A DNA stretch of 64,000 nt from Aquatica leii (lineage: Eukaryota > Arthropoda > Insecta > Coleoptera > Lampyridae), in the NCBI GenBank assembly GCA_035610365.1, contig CM069438.1, positions 48,914,837 through 48,978,836 of the forward strand. The letters are read 5' to 3'. The number at the start of each line of letters is the position of its first letter. Within the stretch, counting starts at the first letter, position 1. Made by a program: the position numbers and the translations under genes. Of this stretch, positions 34,580-46,495 are shown one piece after another. A model generated the notes under the pieces. That model did no database searches and had not been told where the DNA came from. It was given only the letters and a program-made list of their open reading frames with translations.

Positions 34580-35120
34580 ATTTGCACATGTAGCTTATAC
34601 AAATTTTGATAAAGCTTCTATATAGTGTTTGCAATATTTTTTCTATCTGTTACAATGGTTCCTTTGTGGTTTTTTAGTTTGGCTTTCGGATTTATTTTTT
34701 TTTCTTATTTAATTCTTCATATTTGGGAAAATTTCTGTCCGTCTTTCTTCTTTTTGTTATAAGCTTGGATATTTGATCGCTAATATTTTTTTTTGGGTAG
34801 TTAGAAGCAGACTTGTTTGACGGCAGTATTTATACAGTTTGTTATTTTGTTTATAAGTTTGTTTCGTTTCAGCTTGTCTAGATTTTCTACGGGCTCCAGT
34901 TTTCGTTCTATTAGAATCTTGTATTGTCTTTCTTTTTTCCGTAAATCTTTTATTGATGGTGTGTTTTTTTTTTGGTTTCCAGGCAGGTGTTTATGACAAT
35001 TTTTGCCATAGCGAGTCTGTGGTCACTACTTGTATTAAATCGATTTATAATTGTGACATCTTTGCACATGTTTCGTCTTTTGCGTTGGGAATTGATACAA
35101 AGATTACGCTATGACTTTTT
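34580..35120 (-). pseudogene. LINE endonuclease end and linker
   Basis: The reverse strand reads KDVTIINRFNTSSDHRLAMA (about 35090-35035), with the SDH catalytic motif of AP-type LINE endonucleases. A highly basic linker follows (KDLRKKERQYKILIERKLEP; KRNKLINKITNCINTAV; RKTDRNFPKYEELNK) down to about 34660. The upstream part of the endonuclease is not found right of 35170, where the DNA transposon begins. Confidence 0.65.
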
Positions 35121-35248
35121 GCTCAAATGCAAAAATGAACATCTGCACACACTATATCAACGCGGAAAGTGATCAAAATCTTTAGCTTTAGCCAATAGAT
35201 ATTGATAGATATCAAAGACGAGTCGAGTTTACTTCTACATTAAAGGAT

Positions 35249-35588
35249 GGGGGATCAAAAAAAACTAATTTTTGATAATGCTTTTGGGGTAGTGCGGAAA
35301 AGTTGCCTCTATATATAATTAACTTATGTGCAAAATTACACCACCCTAGGATAACGTCTTCTGCCCTGGCAAGAGGCGTGAAATTTCAAAATTTTAGTAA
35401 AATTGCCAAAAGTTATTTTTTTTTCAATTTTTTAAGTGTCACAGCACTTTGCGGTAATGTGCAAAAGTTGCACCTATGTATGGTTAATTACTGTGGAAGA
35501 TTTGACGTCCCATGAACAATATCTTTTGTTCTGGCAAGGAGTCTTAAATTACCCAAAAATCGAAAAATACAATGTTTTCTTCATTATT
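35249..35588 (+). repeat. Left terminal inverted repeat
   Basis: Pairs with 38106-38454. Inside the arm a ~150-bp module occurs twice: gtagtgcggaaaagttgc...tctgccctggcaagaggcg and gcggtaatgtgcaaaagttgc...ttgttctggcaaggagtc. The 70-residue frame here recurs on the other strand of the right arm only because the arms are inverted copies, so it is not a gene. Confidence 0.85.
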
Positions 35589-35727
35589 TAATATTTATTA
35601 AATATAAACCAAAATTGTCATACACTCGCTTACTATTAGATATAAGAAATAAGTCTTCAAAATTTAAAGTACAAAAATGTGTCTTTTGTTAAGTCTTTAG
35701 GTTTTGTACTGTCTCTTGCACCTAAAT

Positions 35728-37980
35728 TCAGGCATGGCTTTTCTCGATTTCAGAGTGGAGCGATCCGTCCCGGTTGTTATCACTATACATTTTCTTTAAG
35801 GCCTTGGTAACCAACTTTACTGTTCTTTCCACAGCTTGTGTGTGGCATGGGAACTTTGTAAAAGTCCAGTCAATTGGTATTGGTCTTTCCAGCATACTTT
35901 GCAAGTCTTGTGTAGTCACGTCGCGTCATTTAGAATGGGTAGTGGCGTTACTTTGCTGGTCGACCAGTAAATTATGTCGACGTAGTTGTTTGCTTCTAAG
36001 TTTATTTGTGGGATATTGAACTTTCTAATCCCAACGTTTCCCACTGTCTTATTTGATTTTCGTGCTTTTATTACTCTGCGAATGCCAAGGGTTCTGATAT
36101 GTGTTCTTTGATCAGCCAGCATCGCGAGCAGAATGTTTTCTGGAGATGCGAAGTAAGCATTCCGAGAAATCACTTTGTCTACAACGTCGCGGTAAACTTG
36201 ATTGAAGTATCTGGATGACTGAATGAAGTGGTAAAGATTTCGAGCTCCATCCTAAATTGAATGATGAACTTTGATGCGGAACCAAGATGGCACATACACT
36301 CTTATAACGAATTCTACTAGGATACGTAAGCTGTCTGATGGTTCCGTGGTGGAAACATACAGTCTTAATATCCTGTTAGCTGTTGTCAACTAGCGGGACA
36401 TGTTTAGGGGACCTGGATTGCGTTTAGCAAGATCTGAAGGACATATGCCTGAGCTAACGGCGAGAGCAATATCCCTCAGATACTTCTGGTCCTTACTCAA
36501 AGTGGATGTATCATGGGATGGCAAGGTGCAGTTAACATGTTACCACTGGAAGCAGCTCACACGCCTTCAAAGATTTTCCAATCCAACCAGTGTAGGAAGA
36601 GGGTCCAGAGGTGGGACCATCGAGGAACTCGAACAAGTGACGGAGAGGCAATTCATTGAAATGTAGTTGACAAACAGCCCATTGCACAGCTTTTCCGGTC
36701 TTCAGTTTAAGACAACGCAGTACTCCTTTGTGTACGCCGGTATTTACGGCCGTTCCATCACACCCTAGCACAAGAATATGGTTGAAACCTCCGGGCACTT
36801 CTGCTGTAATATAGTTGTAAATACTTTCAGCAATGGCTAGACCTGATCCTGAAGCAGGTGTAACATGACCGATGTATCTAGATCCTGGTTCTTTCACCAA
36901 GGAATAGTGCTCCTCTACAATTGTTCTTTGGTAGTATTTATCATTTACCCTTTCCCTTGACAATGTTTTGTCACGTCGCCCGTCGAAGTAAAGACCTATT
37001 CAATGATCATTGTCAATGTCTGAACTCTGCTTTTGAAGCTCTTGCATGGTTCGATGCCCCTCTCTACCAATTTTGTTCTTATCAATAACTAAAGATGTAT
37101 CCGATTCAGAGACTAGGCCTAAGTCATGCAAAACGCTAGAGGCTATGGCAGCCGTGGCTTGAAGCATTACCCCAAATCTTTGGCTTATTAATGCGGTATT
37201 TGTAAGTTTCCTTCGCATTTGCGAAGAGGATAAAGTCGACGGTCCGGGATTGTAGTCGTAGTTATCAGGTTCAGGTTCCTTATCCTCATCAATTGCCTCA
37301 TCGTCTTCTAAGAACGTTGATGTTGACAAGGGCTCATCACCATCAGGCTGCCACGAGCAGGACGCAGTAGATTTATAACCACAAAGGAATTGTTTTGCGT
37401 TCCTTCCGGCACGAGCTTGAAGCTTTTTGGTTTCTCGCAAATCTAGCGATCCAATGCACATTAGGCGCTTTGTTCTTTGATCAGCAAGAAATGTCTGTTC
37501 CTTAACGGGGACCTTGGATTCCTTCGGGCAATTGCACTCTGTAAACGTGGAGCACTTACAAGCTGCTATATCAAAAAGAAAGCGTGCTTCTTCTTTAAAC
37601 TTCTTCACCCTTGCTTTAGTTATTATGCTTTTCTCTATTCTTTTATATACTGCTTTGATATCGATATATTTCTTGTGATATGCATGAATCATATCAAGGA
37701 CACGTTTCTTTGAATGTCGGAATGGAAGCATCAGAATACAGCATTTGCAGCTTTACACAAATTTGTTCTGCGATGGAAGAAAATGCGGGTTCCTTGTTAC
37801 CGGTTGTTTCAAATCCAAGGCGCCATCTTTCGTCAATGCAGCACTTAATAATATCCTCGTATGTTGGAAGCATCCTTCCAAAATCTGTCGGTGATCCGAA
37901 AATTAGGCAGTCTAATGCTCCTCGCTTTGAAAATTTTGAAGATTTTGCTATATTTTGTTTATGCTCACTGCGAGCTCAGT
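35728..37980 (-). pseudogene. Transposase of the long-TIR transposon (about 750 codons, lightly broken)
   Basis: Blocks in order: KRGALDCLIFGSPTDFGRML (about 37930); a 243-residue open run from 37731 with a CxCxxFxxCxC cluster (CKCSTFTECNC) and an acidic spacer; YFDGRRDKTL (about 36980), a likely first catalytic Asp; HILVLGCDGTAVNTG (about 36750), a likely second; CQLHFNELPLRHLFEFLDGP; NPGPLNMSR; YVSTTEPSDSLRILVEFVIR; SRNAYFASPENILLAMLADQ; and FPCHTQAVERTVKLVTKA (about 35840) with a candidate catalytic Glu. Breaks seen: frameshifts near 37715, 36535 and 35918, and in-frame stops near 37000, 36392 and 36250. DDE roles are inferred from motif shape. Confidence 0.8.
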
Positions 37981-38105
37981 TCACGAGCTGTAACAAAAAA
38001 AATTTCCATCTAAACTTAAATAATAAGCTTAATCATTATTATTGGTAAATAATAAAAATAATAATTTGGAAAATCTGCTGCCAAAATAATTATATTTATA
38101 CCTAA

Positions 38106-38454
38106 GGATATAATGAGAAAACAGTGTATTTGTCGATTTTTGGGTAATTTCAGGCTCCTTGCCAGAACAGAAGATATTGTTCATGGGACGTCAAATTTTC
38201 CACAGTAATTAACCATACATAGGTGCAACTTTTGCACACTACCGCAAAGTGCAGTGACACTTAAAAAATTGAAAAAAAAAAATAAATAAGTTTTGGCGAT
38301 TTTGCTAAAATTTTGAAATTTTACGCCCCTTGCCAGGGCAGAAGACGTTATCTTAGGTTGGTGTAATTTTGCACATAAGTTACTTATATGTAGAGGCAAC
38401 TTTTCCGCACTACCCCAAAAGCATTATCAAAAATTAGTTTTTTTCGATCCCCCC
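38106..38454 (-). repeat. Right terminal inverted repeat
   Basis: Reverse complement of 35249-35588 with scattered substitutions and a short A-run length difference (38270-38285). The inner end is tttctcat...gataatgagaaa-like sequence near 38110. It carries the same duplicated internal module. Confidence 0.85.
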
Positions 38455-38650
38455 TAGGACAGAATATTGCATCCTGGAACGAATAATATTATTCTCGTGC
38501 CGACAGTTCGTATTGTTTAAGCGTCTTTTAGTAAAGTCCGCTGTTTTTGCAGTAACTATATTTAGTTGTTAGTTTAAAATTTTGTTTAAGGTAGTTTTTG
38601 TTGGTTGTTATTGAAAATCACGGTTTTATTGTTGATTTTGATGGGTGGTG

Positions 38651-38966
38651 TTTCGTGCTACTGAAAGGCCTGTGCACGTGTGTTGGTGGTTGCGGCCAGT
38701 TTTTACGTGTGCGCTTAGTGATTAGTTACGTTTACCTTGGTGATAATAAATAAATTTAAAAAACGGCAATATAATAATTTTTGTGTGCTAAATATTTTTG
38801 CACTAATACAATGCAACCGTATTTTAAAATACTTAGCAAGCATTTAATTACTGAAGATATAAGTAATCTAATTATATAAATTAAATGCCGTTTTGATGGA
38901 ATTTTGAGAAGAACGTGTATTACGTTAACAAAATTTTACATTGAATAAAATCGTAATGGTTAAAAC
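38651..38966. repeat. Dispersed repeat R, empty copy
   Basis: Continuous counterpart of 29633-30352 without the MITE. The expected insertion site is about 38755-38775. It also lacks short stretches present in the other copy (for example tgatgtaggcaattattc), so the copies have diverged independently. Confidence 0.7.
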
Positions 38967-38969
38967 AGT

Positions 38970-40835
38970 AATTAATATAAAAAAAGAATAAATAAACTGA
39001 AAACAAACTTGCGTCTAAAACTATGAAACAAAAGATTAAGAGATAAGTTATGAAAAAGTCAGATACAATAAATACCGTTTCAATTAAACATCCAATAACT
39101 ATTTTAATACGTTGTAAAAACGGCTCATTGCGACTGCTATAGAAATCAAAGCTAATTAAGACTGCTTCGATTGACTGGTTTGGTAATTACTTAAGAGCAA
39201 AATTAAGGTTTATTGAAACCTTCACAGTCGAACGATTATAAAACTAACATAAACTAGACGGGTAGAGCTTTTATAACGTAACAGGTTTGGAGATTTTCCA
39301 GGTCCATTATAATATATCAAAGACATTGCTTGCAGTTTTGAAATTCACTTCGCACCAGTGATGATAGTAAAGATGTAATTAATTAGATTATAATTCCTTT
39401 TATCATCCCAACAATAGCAAAAACGGTTCGCCGCTAAATCCCGCTCTGCGGTTTTAGTTTTTCGGATCGAAATTGGAGATTTGTATCAAATAAATGTGGA
39501 TGCATATTTGCATATAGGTGGATTTGCTTATTTGGTTCGTTGCTAGATTTTGTGGTTTATCCTTGAATAATTTACTAAGTTTGAATTTCATCTCTGTCAA
39601 ATTATGCGCATATATTTGAAGCAATCTGCAACTCAACTTACAAATCATTTATTTTAAACTGAATTGATTTCAATATCGTCTACCTAAAGATGGTGTATCA
39701 GGATTAACACGAATTCGCGTTAAATTGAAATTTAGTTTCTATTAAAACGCGCATTCAACTCACAAATTGCGTTTAATAAGATACGCTGAAACTTTATTTC
39801 GTTATCAATTTACAACATTTTCATTTCAAAAATAAGACGATTAAGCGAAACTGTTAATTAATTAATCGACGTTTTAGTTCAAAAATTTTAATTTTCTCGT
39901 CTTAATCCTGTATCTTCTTTGTCTGTACTCGAGAAGTGCATTAATTAATTTCTAAATCCCAGTTTGTAACGAAACGCTCTATTTGTTTGTAACTTTCTTT
40001 TGTCGTTATAATTGACTTTTCAAAAAGGAAGTATTTAAATTATATAGTACATATAATGTCTATTCCTGGATGTCTCTTACAGTTTTTAATCAAAAACGGG
40101 TAATTTGTTAAATCTCTTTATTAATAAAATATGATGATGAATGTTAAATTGTTTTTATACAGAAGCAGCTAATTTTTTTTTTTAAATAAACTTTCATTGA
40201 ACCCATTATAACCCTACAGGCACCACTACCCACGTATTAAGAGCTGAAACCCACCGTAACTAAATCCTCGAGTCAAAAACATATATCCCCGAAATCTTCA
40301 AATTTGAGAAATTTAACTTCTAAAAATGAAAATCTATTTTATTACCTGCTTCCAAAGTTTAAAACTATTGACGTAAATCTTTGTAAAAGACACCAACAGT
40401 TCAAGACGTGTAGAAAAAAATGCCAAATTAAATCAACACGCAAAAGCACGGGCCCGTTGACTACGTTTCTCACAACGCGAAATGCAACGTTAACAAAAAC
40501 AAAAATATCTAAAGCAGTAGACTTAGTTATAATCTTCATGTTTGAAACCCAAAACTAAATACTGACGGAACTAATAAATTATGAAATGTACTTGAAACGT
40601 ATGACAATAAAATCGACCTAAATGACTTAAGTACATACACAGTAAATAAGTGTTTAATTAAATAAACACTAATAGTTAAGATGAATTTAAACACCTGAAG
40701 TAATTTTAATAAATTAATGCCAAATTACTACAGTGATCTTAAAGAAGACGAAATTAATAAAATAAATTCAAATTCCGGGTCTGTCCCAAAAGAAATACGT
40801 CCGGAGATTAAACGACGGTTACAATGTGCTTAAAG
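38970..40835. other. No gene seen
   Basis: AT-rich, no obvious internal repeat. Opposing short frames at 40304-40558 (+) and 40342-40539 (-) overlap and look like chance. The segment at 39000-40000 has no copy elsewhere in the window and may be ordinary intergenic DNA. Confidence 0.45.
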
Positions 40836-40840
40836 CATCG

Positions 40841-41350
40841 TTACCATGAAATTGCTTTTACAACAGGAAAACTAAGTTGCGCAATAAGACGACCATCAGA
40901 GGCACGCGTACAACTTTGTAGCTCTGTCAATTGTTCAACTTCCCAAAACTTTGACAGTTGAAAATTCACATAATCAGAACACATAATTTGCTTATTATTG
41001 CTAGTTAGAAGAGGACTACTAATTACGCAACCAAGATAAGTGTTTTGAAGAAGTGGGAGATCTGTTTTTTCTACACGTAGCAGTGCTATGACATTTGTAG
41101 CACACAATTTTTTAAGTCTTGTAACTTTGCTGGGACTGTTTTTGTACAATATAGTAGGCTGTAAAAGTCACTTTAACCTTCAGAGTATTCGGTTGATCTT
41201 GTTTCAAATTGAGAGTATCAATCAAATAAAGAGTAGGTACTATTGAGAAACTTTTTGAAATCGTCAAGTGTAAATAAATCTGTTTTCTTATTGCTTTTGA
41301 GCGTTTTTCACTATTTAGTTGTCTGAGAATCCAGTTTGCCACCAATCAAA
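40841..41350 (-). mobile_element. BEL/Pao pol fossil (protease-RT junction)
   Basis: LTR-retrotransposon remnant. The minus strand reads LQNTYLGCVISSPLL (about 41010) then LSKFWEVEQL (about 40930), the BEL/Pao signature between protease and reverse transcriptase. Upstream (41345-41112) is sequence fitting the protease body. It is a different, older-looking copy from those at 30.4 and 60.2 kb. Only this junction is left, with few interruptions over its short length. Confidence 0.65.
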
Positions 41351-41444
41351 TGAATTATGAGTGTATCGAAAAGGTTTTCCATTTCTGTTAACGATTTTAA
41401 TACATTGTCATGAAGAAGCTTCTTAATGTTTTTTTTCCAGATTC

Positions 41445-43130
41445 AAGACTTAAAAGAGCTTTATGTAATTATAAACCAGAATTCGAGAATTGCTATAGCG
41501 TTTGCAAATACTTTTCCCGAAAATGCTATAGATCAGAGCGTCACAACTCAACTAAGCACGTAAATAAGGAAACTTTTGTATCTCAGTAATAGAGTCATTT
41601 TCATAAATCAAACTTTTGTACATTTTTTTCTATTTCAGCCAACATTCAATTTTGCCTGAGAATTTAAGAGATTTAAAGGGTATAGACATACCTTCTCGTT
41701 TTTTCTTTTATTGAGTGTACATGTGTTACATTTTTCGTTTAATTTTGTTTGAGTTAAAAAAAACAATCAGAAACGCATTGAAGAACTAATTAGAAGGATG
41801 TAGGTCATTAAGTGCCAAATTTATTTGAGTTGTTTAAGTTGTTTTGTTTTTGTTTGTAGTTGAGAAAAATGTCTAGTTTTTTTTCCTTAAATTCGTTAGT
41901 TAGTTTTATTTGCATTAAATAAGAAATAATTATAAAGGAATTGAAGACCTAATCGGTTTTATATGGTCTAAGGTTTTTTAAGTTCCAATTTTTTTACACT
42001 GATTAAAATTTACTCGAATTATTTAAGGTTTGTATTGTTGTAATAGCCAAGGCGAAACTGTGCTTACACTTGCTGCCAAGTATTGGTTTGTCTTTAAGAG
42101 GTAGTGTCCTCTTTTTTCTTTTCTTGAGTGTACACCTCTTAAATCTTTTGTTTAATTTTATTTGAATTTACAAAAAAAGAAAATCAGAAGCGCGTTGAAG
42201 GACTAATAGCGTAGATATATAAGGTCTAAGGTTATGCTGAATAAACTTTACCTGATGTTGGTGCTGTAATACATAAGGTAAAGTTTCGTTTGTACAACTA
42301 TTTGTTTGTACGGAAAAGTCTCGTTTTTTCTTTTCTTTAGTGTACATTTGTCATATTTTTTGTTTATGTTTAATCAAATTTAAAAAAAAAGCAATTAGAA
42401 CCTAATTGTTTGTCAATTGTTTGTTGAACGTTTATGTCCTGCGTTATTTAAAAAATTTTAATTATTGACCATTTTATGTTTAATGTTTTATTTATTATTT
42501 AGTAAACACAATCTCGTAAAGTTGCCTATGTCTTTGGTCGGTGGATTGATCCACTTGATTTTATTTTTTGGTTTGATGAAGTGCTCACCTTTAGCACAAA
42601 ACGTTGCCACAAAAATAAATTAAAGTGGTTTTACATGCCCCTCCTAAACGAAAAAGTCCAAATTAATTAGTACTAATTGAAGAACTAATTGAGATGATAG
42701 GGTCTGAGGTTTATTAAGTGTAAATTTTTTTATGGCGACAAAAATTTATTTGGGTTGTTTAAGATGTTGTAATGAAGAAGGTAAAACATTGTTTACACAG
42801 CTATTTGTTTGTACTTAAAAGGTAGTGTCTTGTTCTAATTTATTAGATTAGATTTTGTGCTTAAGTTTACTCAAATTAAAAAAAAAAGCAATCAAAAACG
42901 CATTGAAGAACTAATCAGGAGGGTATGATCTGAGGTCTTTAAGTGCCAATTTTTTTATGCTAAGTGAAGTTTACTTAATTTTTTTTCGTTTATATTGTTG
43001 TAATAGATAAGGTAAAACCCTGTTTACACAGCTATTTGTTTGCACTTATAAGACGGCGTCTCGTTTCTTCTTTTTTTGAGTGTACATCCGTTAAATTTTC
43101 TTAGAAAAAAAACTGTATAAAAAAGATAGA
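41445..43130. repeat. Satellite S1 block 1 (~220-bp unit)
   Basis: Landmarks gaagaactaat (variants at about 41780, 41940, 42195, 42690, 42905) and gagtgtacat (41715, 42130, 42342, 43080) recur. Each unit includes ttgtttacac.gctatttgtttg, tctcgttttttctttt, gagtgtacat, a purine run aaaaaaagcaatcag, gaagaactaat and ggtctgaggtttttaagtg. Confidence 0.8.
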
Positions 43131-43189
43131 ATAACTACTATTGATTAGAATTTTTTATTCAAAAAAATTACACAATTACACATTTTTTT

Positions 43190-46100
43190 AAATAAATCGA
43201 TAGAAATTTATTTTATAAAAGAATCAAAAATAAAGAAATAAAAAATTAAAATAAAGAAAACAAATAGCAAACTTTTATTTAGTAGTTTTATTGATTGGAA
43301 AGTTGAAATGAAGATACTGAAAAAAAAAATGTGCAAAAATGAGAAGTCATCGATTACATTTTTTTTTAAGTAACTTTAATTAAAACTAAGAGACAAGCAA
43401 CAAAAGTAGTTTTCATTATTTATTATTTATTTTCTTCGTTTATTTTAAGTACATCTTTATCAAATTATGTAAGAAAAATTGCAGTAAAAATATTTTTAGC
43501 TTTTTGTACTCTTTTATAAACTTTTTCTTAAATTTTTTTTTTTGATTTTGATTTTCAAACTAGTTTTTTTTATTAAGCAAATTAAAAAAAATGAAAGGAT
43601 GTAAGAAAACCAACTACTACTTTTTTTTAAATGAATTGATAGAAATTTATTTTATAGAAGAACCAAAAATAACAAAGAAATAAAATATTTAAAATATTGA
43701 AAACAAATAAACTTTTATTTAATAGTTTTATTGATTGGAAAGTTGAAATGAAGAAATTAAAAAAAGAAAAATGTACAAAAATGAGAAGACATACAATACA
43801 TTTTTTTTAAATAAATTGAATTAAAACAAAGAGACAAGAAAAATGAAAAACAAAAAAAGTGCTGTTTATGGTTTCTTAGTTTTCTTTACTTTCTTTTTTA
43901 AATTTCTTTTAGATTACTTCAATTTTCTAGTCATTAAAAGTAGTTTTATTATTTATTTTTTTAGTTTTTTTTTAAGTACATTTTTATCAAATTATGTCAA
44001 AAATTGCAGTAAATATATTGTTAGCTTATTGCACTCTTTTATAAACTTTTTTTTAAATTTTTGGCCTTTTTATTTTCAATTTTCAAACTAGTTTTTTTTG
44101 TTAAAATATTTTTGAAAAAATGTAAGGATTTAAGAAAACCAACTACTACTTTTCTTTAAATACATTGATAGAAATTTATTTTATAGAGGGACCAAAAATA
44201 ACAAAGAAATAAAATATTTAAAATATTGAAAACAACTAAACTTTTATTTAAGTTTTATTGATTGGAAAGTTGAAGTGAAGAAATTAAAAAAAGAAAAATG
44301 TACAAAAATGAGAAGACACAATAATTTTTTTTTTAAATAAATTGAATTAAAACAAAGAGGCAAGAAAAATGAATAACAAAAAAAGTGCTATTTATGGTTT
44401 CTTAGTTTTCTTTACTTTCTTTTTTAATTTTCTTTTAGTTTACTTTAATTTTCTAATCATTAAAAGTAGTTTTGTTATTTTTTTTTTAAGTACATTTTTA
44501 TCAAATTATGTAAAAAATTGCAGTGAATATATTGTTAGCTTACTGCACTCTTTTATAAACTTTTTTTTTAATTTTTGGCCTTTTTATTTTCAATTTTCAA
44601 ACTAGTTTTTTTTGTTAAAAAAATTTTTAAAAAATGTACGGATTTGAGGAAACCAACTACTACTTTTCTTTAAATACATTGATAGAAATTTATTTTATAG
44701 AGGGACCAAAAATAAAGAAATCAAATATTTAAAATATTGAAAACAAATAAACTTTTATTTAATAGTTTTATTGATTGGAAAGTTGAAATGAAGAAATTAA
44801 AAAAAGAAAAATGTACAAAAATGAGAAGACATACAATAAATGTTTTTTTAAATAAATTGAATTAAAACAAAGAGACAAGAAAAATGAATAACAAAAAAAG
44901 TGCTATTTATGGTTTCTTAGTTTTCTTTACTTCCTTTTTTAAAATTCTTTTAGATTACTTACAAAAAAAGGCGCAATTGCAATAAAAGTAGTTTTTATTA
45001 TTTATTTTCATCGTTTATTTTAAGTACATCTTTATCAAATTATGTAAAAAAATTGCAGTGAATATATTTTTAGCTTTTTCTACTCTTTTATAAACTTTTT
45101 CTTAAATTTTTTGTTTTTTTATTTTTGATTTTCAAACTAGTTTTTTTTATTAAGCAAATTAAAAAAAATGAAAGGATTTAAGAAAACCAACTACTACTTT
45201 TCTTTAAATGAATTGATAGACATTTATTTTATAGAAAAACCAAAAATAACAAAGAAATAAAATATTTAAAATATTGAAAACAAATAAACTTTTATTTAAT
45301 AGTTTTATTGATTGGAAAGTTGAAGTGAAGAAATTAAAAAAAGAAAAATGTACAAAAATGAGAAAACATACAATACATTTTTTTTAAATAAATTTAATTA
45401 AAACAAAGAGGCAAGAAAAATGAAACAAAAAAAGTTCTATTGTTGGTTTCTTAGTTTTCTTTACTTTCTTTTTTAAATTTCTTTTAGTTTACTTCAATTT
45501 TTTAGTCATTAAAAGTAGTTTTTTTATTTATTTTTTTAGTTTTTTTAAGTACATTTTTATGAAATTATGTAAAAAAATTGCAGTGAATCTATTTTTAGCT
45601 TTTTGCACTCTTTTATAAACTTTTTTCTTTAATTTCTTGCCTTTTTTTCAATTTAGGTGTTTAAAGACATTTAATACGTTTATTTTTTTTAACCAACATT
45701 TTCAAATTACTGAAACAAAATTTTCTTCAGTAAATGTTTAGATTATTTAAAAAAAAAGACTGGGTTTTTTATTAAAAACTTTTAAAAAAATAAAAGGAAA
45801 CTTTTCTATAATAGTTTTATTAGAAAGTTGATGTGAAAAAATTGAAAAAAAATGTACAAAAATGAGAAGCCATTTAGGTTTTTCTTAAATACATTTCTAT
45901 TAAATTATGTAAAAAAAATTGCCGTCAATATATATTTTTAGTTTTCTGCACTTTTTTATAACCGTCTTTCTTTAATTTCTTGACTTTTATATTTTCAATT
46001 TAGTTGTTTAGAGATATTCAATACGTTTATTTTATATTTAGATTATTTTAAGAAACTTAAAATGAAAAAAAGAAGGCTATTTTCTGATTAAGAATTTTGT

Positions 46101-46480
46101 AAAAAAAATTAAAACTACAACTTTTTTTAAAATAAATTGATACAAATTTATTTTATGGAAGAAGGAAAAATAAAGAAATAGAAATTAAAATAATGAAAAT
46201 GAATAAACAAATTTTTATTTAATAGTTTTATTGATTGGAAAGTTGAAGTGAAGATATTAAAAAAAATGTGCATGAATGAGAAGTCATCGGTTACAATTTT
46301 TTTTAAATAATTTTAGTGATTAAATTTTACTTTAATTTATTTTCTAGTCAACAAAACTAGTTTCGTTATTTGTTTTCTTTATTTTTTTTTTAGGTTTTTC
46401 TTAAATAACTTGCTACAAATTATTTAAAAAAATGCCAGAAAATAAAATATTTTTTTATGAAAAAAATTGTAAAAAGAAAT
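43190..46480. repeat. Satellite S2 block 1 (~525-bp unit)
   Basis: The landmark gattggaaagttga starts at 43292, 43733, 44262, 44779, 45312 and (variants) 45826 and 46233. The units around 43.6-45.3 kb are the most alike and include aaaaccaactactactttt, atgtacaaaaatgagaaga, acaaaaaaagtgct.ttta and tatggtttcttagttttc. The T-rich centre gives Phe-rich frames (43843-44091; 44369-44605) that are closed or shifted in other units. Confidence 0.8.
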
Positions 46481-46495
46481 GAAGAATCGAATCAA

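Larger units (their letters stand above)
32160..35170 (-). mobile_element. RTE/CR1-like LINE interrupted by a satellite
   Basis: Reading leftward: the endonuclease end with the INRFNTSSDHR block (about 35080-35040), then a basic linker (LRKKERQYKILIERKLEPVE, about 34900). A ~1.4-kb tandem array comes next, then the RT (MKTCKTLGEDNITTKMI from 33049), ending near 32163. Order and spacing fit one LINE whose linker-RT junction has been filled by the array. The right side stops about where the DNA transposon begins (35249). The copy has several frameshifts and stops. Confidence 0.75.
35249..38454 (-). mobile_element. DNA transposon with ~340-bp inverted repeats and transposase gene
   Basis: Complete-looking cut-and-paste transposon of about 3.2 kb. 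Left and right inverted repeats (35249-35588; 38106-38454) enclose a single minus-strand gene (37980-35728). The outermost bases are gggggatc on the left and gatccccc on the right. The family is one I have seen as uncharacterised insect proteins and may be Sola-like, but I cannot classify it from memory with confidence. Arm-to-arm identity appears around nine bases in ten. No clear target-site duplication was found. Confidence 0.85.

Noticed and set aside
35303-35515. 70-residue frame, with a twin on the minus strand at 38181-38399
   Set aside because: The twins arise because the two stretches are inverted copies of the transposon's terminal repeat; no protein similarity.
36400-36666. 88-residue plus-strand frame
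   Set aside because: Antisense shadow of the minus-strand transposase, whose motifs (NPGPLN, LRDIALAVSSG) are specific.
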